Below, in pieces: positions 54,839 through 64,000 of a stretch of DNA of 64,000 nucleotides. The translations under genes were made by a program, and so were the position numbers. Below the pieces are notes generated by a model. The model did not search any database and was not told where the DNA came from. It was given only the letters and a program-made list of their open reading frames with translations. Source of the stretch: Oceanicaulis alexandrii DSM 11625 (GTDB lineage Bacteria; Pseudomonadota; Alphaproteobacteria; Caulobacterales; Maricaulaceae); NCBI RefSeq assembly GCF_000420265.1, contig NZ_ATUP01000001.1, positions 1,612,001 to 1,676,000 on the forward strand, in the 5' to 3' direction. The number at the start of each line of letters is the position of its first letter. Positions within the stretch are counted from its first letter, which is position 1.

Positions 54839-55274
54839 TGGCCGAGCCCCAGGATGCCAGTATCACCATCAAGGCGCTGAGATATGATCGCAAGCATATT
54901 CTGGGGCTGGGCGCCTGCATCTGGAGGCGCGCGGAGGCGCGATGGGTGTTTGATGCAGATTTCTTTGACGGCATGAAATTTTCCAAGAATGACGGGGCGA
55001 TACGTGAGTCTAAGCGCGCAGCCTCGGTAGATCAGGGCGCCCAGATTTCGGGTAATTTGATCGGGAACTCTTGAGGCGCGAGCGCCGAATTCTCAGCGCT
55101 ATTTTTATTCAATCGCTATCAAGCTTGCCGTGAGTGAGCAGTATTGGTCTGACCGTGCGATTTGACTTTAAGCGCACAGATTGCGACCACAGCAGGCCGT
55201 AGGCGTGCATGCAGCTGCCGATCGCGCAGTTCGCTGATGCGTCTGTCCTGTTCACCCTCAAAAAGGGTTCTACC
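54839..55274. other. Long gap before the FKBP gene
   Basis: No gene is supported in these 436 bases. A plus-strand frame from a TTG at 54838 to 55074 has no family features and starts inside the opposite gene's start codon, so I do not call it. Base composition is more AT-rich at 55085-55175 (TATTTTTATTCAATCG), probably promoter sequence for the FKBP gene. Confidence 0.55.
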
Positions 55275-55712
55275 ATGCAGACAGCAAAGAAGGGCGACAC
55301 CGTCCTGGTGAATTACGTCGTTCGCACCACTGACGGCCGGGTCGTCGGAAAAACCGAAGACAATGATCCCGCCGCCCTGACCATTGGCGGCGCCGAGATC
55401 TTCCCGGCCGTGGAAGCCGTTCTCGACGGCATGGAAGTCGGCCACGAAGAATCCGTCACCGTCGGCGTCGCTGACGCGTTCGGTCCGCGTCGCGAAGACC
55501 TGATCGTCGAAATTCCGCGCGCGCAACTCTCTGGCGACAACACGCCCGAGCCGGGCATGACCCTCACCGCGGCGCAGCCCGATGGTTCGACGGTCAACCT
55601 CACGATCACCGATGTGGGCGCCGAGACGGTCACCGCTGACGGCAATCATCCGCTGTCTGGCGAAGACCTGCATTTCGATCTGAAACTGGTCGAGATCAAG
55701 TCCGCGGCCTGA
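55275..55712 (+). CDS. FKBP-type (SlyD-like) peptidyl-prolyl isomerase
   Basis: A 145-residue protein of the SlyD/FKBP group: KGDTVLVNYVVRTTDGRVVGKTE, then LTIGGAEIFPAVEAVLDGMEVGHEESVTV, an inserted IF-like flap, and a final strand HPLSGEDLHFDLKLVEI. It lacks the histidine-rich metal tail of E. coli SlyD. It would speed proline isomerisation during folding in the cytoplasm. Start 55275 has AAGGGT upstream; 55209 is a weak alternative. Confidence 0.87.
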   Translation: MQTAKKGDTVLVNYVVRTTDGRVVGKTEDNDPAALTIGGAEIFPAVEAVLDGMEVGHEESVTVGVADAFGPRREDLIVEIPRAQLSGDNTPEPGMTLTAAQPDGSTVNLTITDVGAETVTADGNHPLSGEDLHFDLKLVEIKSAA

Positions 55713-55790
55713 GGCCGGGATTGCGGTGATGGCGGCCATGGTCGCCAACACCGTCATGGCTGTGCGTTGATGCGCCAGCCTGTTTATTGT

Positions 55791-57149
55791 CTACAGTTCA
55801 AAGACCTGGTCTTGCCGCGGCGCCCGGGCGTCCCAGCCGAATTCACGCTTGATGCGTATGCGAAGCGCGTCAGAGGATTCCGGCTCTCCGTGCACGACGA
55901 ACACTTCTTTGGGCGCGGTCTTGAAGCCGGACAGCCAGCGTATCAGCTCATCGCTATCGGCATGGGCGGAGAGCTGTGACAGGTCGGCGATCTCCGCCTC
56001 GATCGCGATCCACTCGCCATGAATCTTCACCTCGCGCTTGCCGTTGAGCAGGGCGCGTCCGCGCGTGCCGGCGGCCTGGTAACCGGCGAACAGAATCGTA
56101 TTGCGATGATCCCCGCCCAGGGCCTTGAGGTGATGCAGGACGCGCCCGCCGGTCACCATGCCGCTCGCAGAGATCACGACCTTGGGGTAGGGGCTCGCCG
56201 TGACGGCCTTCGACTGATCGACGCTGCGCGTGTACTCGGCGATGGCGCACATCTTCCGGCAACTGTCGCGGTCCAGGCGGTGATCGTCGATATGGGCGTG
56301 CAGCAGTCCAGTCGCGTCAATCGCCATCGGACTGTCGAGATAGATCGGAACCGATTTCAGACGCCCCGCCTGCTTCAGTCGCCATAGATAATACAGCAAC
56401 AACTGAGCCCGCCCCACGGCGAAAGAGGGAATCAGTACGTTGCCGCCACGCTTTAGGGTGCGTTCGATGATCTCGCCCAGCTGCTCGATCGGGTCCCCCG
56501 GCGCGTGCAGGCGATCGCCATAGGTGGATTCAATCACGACATAGTCCGCGCGTTCCACGGGTTCTGGGTCGACCATCATGCCGTCGCCATAGCGCCCGAG
56601 ATCCCCTGAGAACACGATGCGCCGACCGCCCCACTCAATGTCGGCCGTCGCGGCTCCGAGAATATGGCCCGCGCGGCGAAACCGCAGCTTTGCGCCGCCC
56701 GGCAGGGGCGTGACCTGGCCAAACTCTGTCGGGGTGAAGTGATCCAGCGATTGCTCGGCCTGCTCAAGATCATACAGCGGCAAGGCGCGCGAGTGTCGCG
56801 AGAAGCCTTTGCGGTTTGCGTATTCGGCGTCCTTCTCCTGAAGATAACCGGAATCACGCAAGATCAGTTCGGGGACGTCGCACGTGGCAGGTGTGGCGAA
56901 GACAGGCCCTTCAAAGCCGTCTGCGATCAGGCGCGGCAGATACCCGCAATGGTCCAGATGGGCGTGAGTGAGAACGACGGCGTCAATACTGGACGGATCA
57001 ACGGGCAACGGGCCCCAGTTCAGCTCGCGCAAGTTCTTCAAGCCCTGAAACAGGCCGCAATCAATCAGGATCCGCCGCCCCTCATGGGTCAGCAAATGTT
57101 TGGAGCCGGTGACGGTTCCAGCGCCGCCAAGACAAGTCAGTGTCAGCAT
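55791..57149 (-). CDS. Beta-CASP metallo-beta-lactamase-fold RNA hydrolase
   Basis: A 452-residue protein with the metallo-beta-lactamase core (TCLGGAGTVTGSKHLL; zinc motif HAHLDHCG; FSGDLGRYGDGM) and the beta-CASP and RMMBL parts (STYGDRLH; ISASGMVTGGRVLHHL; LSAHADSDELIRWL). It fits the CPSF73-like family of RNA-cutting enzymes, though substrates in bacteria are unclear. No KH domain. It converges with the FKBP gene. Confidence 0.92.
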   Translation of the reverse strand: MLTLTCLGGAGTVTGSKHLLTHEGRRILIDCGLFQGLKNLRELNWGPLPVDPSSIDAVVLTHAHLDHCGYLPRLIADGFEGPVFATPATCDVPELILRDSGYLQEKDAEYANRKGFSRHSRALPLYDLEQAEQSLDHFTPTEFGQVTPLPGGAKLRFRRAGHILGAATADIEWGGRRIVFSGDLGRYGDGMMVDPEPVERADYVVIESTYGDRLHAPGDPIEQLGEIIERTLKRGGNVLIPSFAVGRAQLLLYYLWRLKQAGRLKSVPIYLDSPMAIDATGLLHAHIDDHRLDRDSCRKMCAIAEYTRSVDQSKAVTASPYPKVVISASGMVTGGRVLHHLKALGGDHRNTILFAGYQAAGTRGRALLNGKREVKIHGEWIAIEAEIADLSQLSAHADSDELIRWLSGFKTAPKEVFVVHGEPESSDALRIRIKREFGWDARAPRQDQVFEL

Positions 57150-57378
57150 GCATCCTCTATAAGCTGTTTGAAATGCGGCTGGTAGGTGCTGAATTTCGCG
57201 GTGAGGCTTGAGGCGTCACCTGTCGCGGAAGCGCGGCCTATCCCACTCCTGTCCACGGCGGCGTCGGGTTTGCGCGTGATTTCCTTCAGGCGCTCTTGCG
57301 CGTGGGTGATCAGAAACTACGGTATGGCCATGAACCAAATAAGCGCCACTCGAAAACGAGCGCATACAGGGGGTATAC

Positions 57379-58860
57379 ATGGCGAATGATGCAAGCGGTG
57401 AAGCCGTTGGCGGCAGTGTAGGCGAAGCGGGTCGAAACTACGGTACGCCGCGGTATCGCTTTTATGTCCTGAACGCCTTGCTAGTGGTTTACATCCTGAA
57501 CTTTGTGGACCGGGGCTTGCTGGCGGTCGCGGCGGCGCCGATCAAGGCGGACCTTGGGATTGACGACACCGGCTTCGGGCTGCTCACGGGCTTTGGCTTC
57601 GCCATGCTCTACACGCTGGCGGGCATCCCTATCGCCCGGCTGGCGGAGCGCAAGAACCGGGTGATCATCATTGCAGTCTCGGTGGCGTTCTGGTCGCTGA
57701 TGACAGCGGTGTGCGGCCTGGCCATGGATGTGACGATTTTCGGTTTCGTCATCGGCGGGTTCTGGCTGCTCTTGCTGTTCCGCATCGGCGTCGGGCTGGG
57801 CGAGGCGGGCTGCACGCCGCCCGCCAACTCCTTGCTCGCCGATTATTACGCCCCTCAAAACCGCTCCTCGGCGCTGGGTTATTACGCCATGGGCGTGACG
57901 CTGGGGTCCATGCTGGCCAGCTTGATCGGCGGACCGGTCACAGATGCGTTCGGCTGGCGCGCCGCGTTCTTCATCCTCGGTGTGCCCGGCATCGCCATCG
58001 GCGCAGTGTTGTGGCTCACCATCAAGGAACCGCCGCGCGGCTATACCGATCCGCCCAACGCGCCGCGTCCTGAGAAAGCCGATTTCGGCGCGGCGATGAA
58101 AGAGCTATTGGCCAAGCCGTCCTACTGGACGATGACGGCCGGAGCGACGGTCGCTGCTTTCTGCGGCTATGGCATTTCAAGCTTTCTGACGCTGTACGTG
58201 GTGCGCAGCTTCGAGCTGACCACCGGGCAGGCGGCGGTGTATTTCAATACGCCCGCCGCGCTGGCCAGCGCCATTGGCACCTTCGCGCTGGGTTGGCTGG
58301 CGACGCGCCTTCAGAAGAAGAACGCCGCGGCCATCGCCTGGCTCGCTGCAGGCGGGCTGGCCTTGTCCGTGCCCTTCTATGTGGTCGCCTTCACGACGGA
58401 GATCGCCTGGCTGTGCGTGCTGACCCTGTCTCTGGGCGGCTTCATCAAATACGGCTATCTCGCCGCGCAATACACCATCGGTCAGGGCGTGGTGAGCACG
58501 CGGGTGCGCGCGACGGCCACGGCCATCTTGTTGTTCGTGGTGAATTTGCTGGGCTACGGCCTTGGCCCGCTGTTCGCCGGCGTGGTGAGTGACTTCTGGT
58601 TCGCCCGCATGCGCGTAGCGGCGGATCTGGGCTTTGCGGTGGATCGGGCGGCGTGCGACGCCGCGCAAACGGCCGCAAACGCCGCCCGGCTGGCCGGGGA
58701 GGCCGCCACGGGATCGTCAGACGCGCTTTATGCGTTCTGTGTCGAGGCGAACGCGGCGAGCACGGAGTATTCCATGGTCACCATCGCCCTGATCTATGTG
58801 GTCGCGGCCGGGTTCTTCGTGCTCTGCGCCCGCAAGCTCAAGCAGGATCTGGTGGCGTAA
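57379..58860 (+). CDS. Spinster-type MFS transporter
   Basis: A 493-residue major facilitator with 12 predicted helices. The MFS signature after helix 2 is GIPIARLAERKNR, and FVDRGLLAVAAAPIKADLGIDDTGFGLLTGFGF marks the spinster-like family common beside lipid-degradation genes. A short loop of 40-50 Ala/Asp-rich residues sits before the last helix. A GGGGG ribosome site precedes the ATG. The substrate may be a lipid, organic acid or related compound; it converges with the beta-oxidation gene. Confidence 0.88.
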   Translation: MANDASGEAVGGSVGEAGRNYGTPRYRFYVLNALLVVYILNFVDRGLLAVAAAPIKADLGIDDTGFGLLTGFGFAMLYTLAGIPIARLAERKNRVIIIAVSVAFWSLMTAVCGLAMDVTIFGFVIGGFWLLLLFRIGVGLGEAGCTPPANSLLADYYAPQNRSSALGYYAMGVTLGSMLASLIGGPVTDAFGWRAAFFILGVPGIAIGAVLWLTIKEPPRGYTDPPNAPRPEKADFGAAMKELLAKPSYWTMTAGATVAAFCGYGISSFLTLYVVRSFELTTGQAAVYFNTPAALASAIGTFALGWLATRLQKKNAAAIAWLAAGGLALSVPFYVVAFTTEIAWLCVLTLSLGGFIKYGYLAAQYTIGQGVVSTRVRATATAILLFVVNLLGYGLGPLFAGVVSDFWFARMRVAADLGFAVDRAACDAAQTAANAARLAGEAATGSSDALYAFCVEANAASTEYSMVTIALIYVVAAGFFVLCARKLKQDLVA

Positions 58861-58875
58861 GGCGCGCGGGCGGCG

Positions 58876-60918
<2,043 letters not shown>

Positions 60919-61075
60919 CGTCGCTCTTCCTTCTGTCGGGCGCAGTGTCATACCCGATTTTCTATTGTCTTGTGTCGTGGGGTCAAGGCTTGCTCGCCAC
61001 GAGGGCTTGATTGCCGGGCCTGCTGGGTTCGGATAACGTGGCAAAAAACAATACATACAATAAAACGGGAGGTGG

Positions 61076-62797
61076 ATGATGGGCGGAAGCGCTTGGCCGG
61101 TTCTGTCGGTGAGTGAAGCGCGGAAGCGCTTGTGCGAGCCGGGGTCTCTTTTCGAATTTGAAGTGCGCGAGATCAATGGCGCGCCGGTGCGCGTGTGGAA
61201 GAACGGCCCGCAAACTCTGCCTGACCTGGTGCGTGCGGCCGTCAGTCATGGCGACCGCGAATTTCTGGTTCTGGGTGATGAGCGAGTGAGTTTCCGCGCG
61301 TTTTGCAATGCTGCGGCCCTGCTGGCTCAGACGTTGCGCGCGCGAGGCGTGACCAAGGGCGACCGCGTCGCGATCGCCATGCGCAATCTGCCCGAGTTTC
61401 CGGTCGCGTTTTTCGCCGCCGCCGCGGTCGGCGCCATTATCGTGCCCTTGAACGCCTGGTGGACGGCGGACGAGCTGGCCTATGCGCTAGATGATAGCGG
61501 CGCGCGAAGCTTGATCTGCGATGCGGAGCGTTGGGCAGTGCTCTCAGGCGCAAGCCTGTCTCTGGATGTTCTGGTGTGCAGCGCGGACGCCCCTGTCGAT
61601 GCTGAGCGCCTTGAGGACGTGATCGGCGCGCCGAACGACTGGGCGGCGTTAGCTGATCAATCCCTGCCGGATGTGGACATCGCGGCGGATGATCCGGCGA
61701 CCCTATTTTACACCTCAGGCACCACAGGCCGTCCGAAAGGCGCTCTGGGAACGCACCGCAGTTCCATGAGCAATGTGCTGGCCACCGCCTATGCCGGGGC
61801 GTTCGCGGCGCTGCGGCGGGGTGAGCCGGTTCCAGAGCCGCAACCGCGCGCCTCGCTCTTGCCGATCCCGCTCTTTCATGTGACCGCCTGCAATGCGCGC
61901 ATGCTGTCGAGCCTTCATGTGGGCCACACAATGGTGCTGATGAACAAATGGGACCCGCTTGAGGCGCTTCAGATCATCGAGCGCGAAAAGATCGCTTACA
62001 CAGGGGGCGTGCCCGCCATCGCCTGGAGCCTTCTTGAGCATCCTCAGCGGGGTGAATTTGACCTCTCCTCGCTTGAAGGCGTGGCCTATGGCGGCGCGCC
62101 GGCGGCGCCCGAGCTGGTGCGTCGGCTTCATGAGGATCTGGGCTGCGAGCCTGGCACGGGCTGGGGCATGACGGAGACCAGCGGCACCGTCACTCGGCAT
62201 GACGGAGAAGATTATCTCAATCGTCCCGGCAGTTGTGGTCCGCCCGTAGCGGTCGCCGAGCTGAAGATCATGAGCCTGGACGGTGCGAATGAACTCGAGA
62301 CCGGAGAGGTCGGCGAGCTCTGGGCGCGCGGGCCAATGGTGGTGACAGGGTATTGGAACAAGCCTGACGCCACGGCTGACACCTTTATCGACGGCTGGGT
62401 GCGGACGGGGGATGTCGCGCGTCTGGATGAGGACGGGTTCTGCTACATCGTCGACCGGTCCAAGGATGTGATCATCCGCGGCGGCGAGAATATTTACCCG
62501 GTCGAGGTGGAGAACCGCCTGTATGAGCATCCTGCCGTTGTGGATGCGGCGGTGGCGGCTATCCCGCACCAGATCTTGGGAGAGGAGCCAGCAGCGCTCA
62601 TCACGCTGTCGTATGGCGCGTCAGTAGACGAGCCAACGCTTCAGGCTTTCGTGCGAGAGCGGCTCGCAGGGTTTAAAACGCCGGTGCTTATCCAGGTTCA
62701 TGACGCGCCCTTGCCGCGCAACGCCAGCGGTAAAATCCTCAAGGCCGAGGTGCGCAAAATTTTGGCGGCTGAATCGGCCCGGCGAAGCCCCGCCTGA
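61076..62797 (+). CDS. Acyl-CoA synthetase (AMP-forming)
   Basis: A 573-residue fatty-acid-activating ligase. It has the P-loop [28 protein letters not shown], the hinge [35 protein letters not shown], and catalytic lysine [18 protein letters not shown] site precedes two ATGs (61076 and 61079). It is divergent from the beta-oxidation enzyme and 55 bases before the tandem TetR regulator. Confidence 0.9.
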   Translation: MMGGSAWPVLSVSEARKRLCEPGSLFEFEVREINGAPVRVWKNGPQTLPDLVRAAVSHGDREFLVLGDERVSFRAFCNAAALLAQTLRARGVTKGDRVAIAMRNLPEFPVAFFAAAAVGAIIVPLNAWWTADELAYALDDSGARSLICDAERWAVLSGASLSLDVLVCSADAPVDAERLEDVIGAPNDWAALADQSLPDVDIAADDPATLFYTSGTTGRPKGALGTHRSSMSNVLATAYAGAFAALRRGEPVPEPQPRASLLPIPLFHVTACNARMLSSLHVGHTMVLMNKWDPLEALQIIEREKIAYTGGVPAIAWSLLEHPQRGEFDLSSLEGVAYGGAPAAPELVRRLHEDLGCEPGTGWGMTETSGTVTRHDGEDYLNRPGSCGPPVAVAELKIMSLDGANELETGEVGELWARGPMVVTGYWNKPDATADTFIDGWVRTGDVARLDEDGFCYIVDRSKDVIIRGGENIYPVEVENRLYEHPAVVDAAVAAIPHQILGEEPAALITLSYGASVDEPTLQAFVRERLAGFKTPVLIQVHDAPLPRNASGKILKAEVRKILAAESARRSPA

Positions 62798-62852
62798 ATG
62801 TGTTGGGGGCTTGGGCGGTGACGTTCAGCATGACGCGCTATAAGCTGGCGAA

Positions 62853-64000
62853 ATGAACGAGATCGCTCCCCCAGCCGCCGCCAGCCGCTTTGATCGCAAG
62901 CGCGACCAGATTGTCTCGGCCGCGACCGAGCTGATGAACGAACTGGGCTTCAAGGGCATGACCCTGACCAAGGTGGCCCACGCCATCGATCTCAACACCA
63001 CCAGCATCACCTATTACTTCAAGCGCAAGGATTTGCTGGCCGAGGCGATCCTGTCGGACGCAATCCAGCGCTATTCCGACATCGTTGAGCGCGCTGCGCT
63101 TGAGCGCGACCCTTATGACAAGCTGCATTGCATGGTCTGGTCGGTGTTGGAGTTGTTCGCGGCGATCCGCTCCGGCGATGCGCCGCCGGTGGCGAACCTC
63201 TCTCACATCCGCAGCCTGGAAGAGCCTCTACGTTCGCAACTGAGCGACAAATACATCGCCCTGTTTCGCCGGGTGCGCACTTTCTTTGATCGGGATGAAC
63301 CCGCGCGCAAGACGCTCGCCACGGCGCAAACGCATGTGTTGCTGGAAAACCTGTTCTGGGCCCAGGCCTGGCTGCGGCGCTATTCGCTGGGGGATTTCGA
63401 ACGCGTCGCCCATCGTTTCAGCGAAGTCCTCGCTTATGGGGTGTCAGCCAAGGGGCGTCGCTGGGATCCGGTTGCGCTGACGGTGGACCGCCCAGAGACC
63501 CTTGAAGGGCTGGGCGAGATGAATATCGCCTTTCTCAAATCCGCCGCCATCACCATAAATGAATGGGGGTATCGCGGCGCATCGGTGGACAAGATCGCCG
63601 CCGAGCTTTCCGTCACCAAGGGCAGCTTTTACCACCATCTGCAGAGCAAGGATGACCTGGTGCTGGCCTGTTTTGATCTGAGCTATGCGCGGGTGTCGCT
63701 GGCGCAGCGCGCGGCGGAGCGCGTCGAGGGCGACCACCACGCCAGGCTCTGCTCATCAGTGGCGTCCTTGCTCGACCTGCAGCTTTATGGCGAGTCTCCG
63801 TTGTTGCGCACCACGGCGCTATACGCCCTGCCGCCTGATGTGCGCGCAGGCGTCATCGAGCGATCCAACCGCATGGCCCGCCGGTATGCCGGGGTTTTGA
63901 TCGACGGCATCACTGAAGGCTCCATCAAGGCGATAGATCCTTTGATCGCCGCCCAGATGGTCATGGCGACGCTCAACACCGCGTTTGAGATGCGCCGTTG
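62853..64000 (+). CDS. Tandem-domain TetR-family regulator, 3' end cut by window
   Basis: The frame from ATG 62853 runs 382 codons to the window edge without a stop. It holds two TetR-type DNA-binding domains: residues about 15-65 (FDRKRDQIVSAATELMNELGFKGMTLTKVAHAIDLNTTSITYYFKRKDLL) and about 225-275 (FLKSAAITINEWGYRGASVDKIAAELSVTKGSFYHHLQSKDDLV), each followed by a helical domain. Normal TetR proteins have one of about 200 residues, so this is a covalent pseudo-dimer. It likely controls the neighbouring acyl-CoA genes. No good ribosome site is seen before the ATG. Confidence 0.87.
   Translation, partial: MNEIAPPAAASRFDRKRDQIVSAATELMNELGFKGMTLTKVAHAIDLNTTSITYYFKRKDLLAEAILSDAIQRYSDIVERAALERDPYDKLHCMVWSVLELFAAIRSGDAPPVANLSHIRSLEEPLRSQLSDKYIALFRRVRTFFDRDEPARKTLATAQTHVLLENLFWAQAWLRRYSLGDFERVAHRFSEVLAYGVSAKGRRWDPVALTVDRPETLEGLGEMNIAFLKSAAITINEWGYRGASVDKIAAELSVTKGSFYHHLQSKDDLVLACFDLSYARVSLAQRAAERVEGDHHARLCSSVASLLDLQLYGESPLLRTTALYALPPDVRAGVIERSNRMARRYAGVLIDGITEGSIKAIDPLIAAQMVMATLNTAFEMRR

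Noticed and set aside
54838-55074. Plus-strand 78-codon frame from a TTG
   Set aside because: The TTG lies within the start codon of the opposite gene, there is no ribosome site, and there is no family pattern.
61021-61176. Very long N-terminus for the beta-oxidation enzyme from 61176
   Set aside because: It would run through the divergent ligase promoter and into its coding region; the family start is at 60918 with a good ribosome site.

Overview
The window is a GC-rich chromosomal segment from an alphaproteobacterium. The evidence is the gene order trpF-trpB-trpA-accD-folC, the order FYDLN-acid protein / aroA / rpsA / ihfB, a DUF1150 protein, an IalB-family protein, an ECF11-type sigma factor with a ChrR-like partner, and several TonB/thiolase/acyl-CoA ligase modules. 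A Maricaulales/Hyphomonadaceae-type marine bacterium is my best inference, not something the sequence proves. I see no rRNA, CRISPR array, phage or insertion sequence. Two tRNAs are present: Ala-GGC and Ser-GGA.

Layout. Positions 1-10,000 hold housekeeping genes, nearly all on the minus strand: tryptophan synthesis, fatty-acid carboxyltransferase, folate, a SprA-like metallopeptidase, IHF-beta, ribosomal protein S1 and EPSP synthase. Positions 10,000-25,000 hold tRNA-Ala, a SpoU-type methyltransferase, a UbiH-type hydroxylase, the sigma/ChrR pair, two LysR genes each divergent from an enzyme gene (sterol-desaturase family and isocitrate dehydrogenase), RlmN, an RsmB-type methyltransferase, a chemoreceptor and a DUF533 protein.

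Positions 25,155-40,308 are the most distinctive part: a catabolic island. On the minus strand lie a thiolase, an AMP-ligase and a thioesterase. On the plus strand lie a PaaN-type aldehyde dehydrogenase and a TonB-dependent receptor. A tandem-domain HxlR regulator is divergent from a second plus-strand operon: nitronate monooxygenase, carotenoid/stilbene cleavage oxygenase, CoA ligase and two thiolases. Together these could import a hydrophobic unsaturated compound, cut a C=C bond, oxidise the aldehyde, activate the acid with CoA and degrade it. I found a shared 17-base pseudo-palindrome in all three control regions of this island (four copies), which suggests one regulon.

Positions 40,305-44,470 encode an AttEFGH-like ABC exporter with a secreted lipocalin-like (AttH/CrtC) protein. 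Positions 44,789-51,724 encode the bacterial alpha-2-macroglobulin and PBP1C pair. Then come a DUF4386 membrane protein, a membrane-bound AraC regulator, an unknown anchored protein, an FKBP isomerase and a beta-CASP metallo-hydrolase. The last part (57,379-64,000) is a second fatty-acid module: spinster-type MFS transporter, bifunctional enoyl-CoA hydratase/3-hydroxyacyl-CoA dehydrogenase, acyl-CoA synthetase, and a tandem-TetR regulator cut off by the window end.

Oddities worth attention are the shared operator, the duplicated-domain HxlR and TetR regulators, a ChrR-like anti-sigma factor that has lost its zinc ligands, and the absence of cmk between aroA and rpsA.
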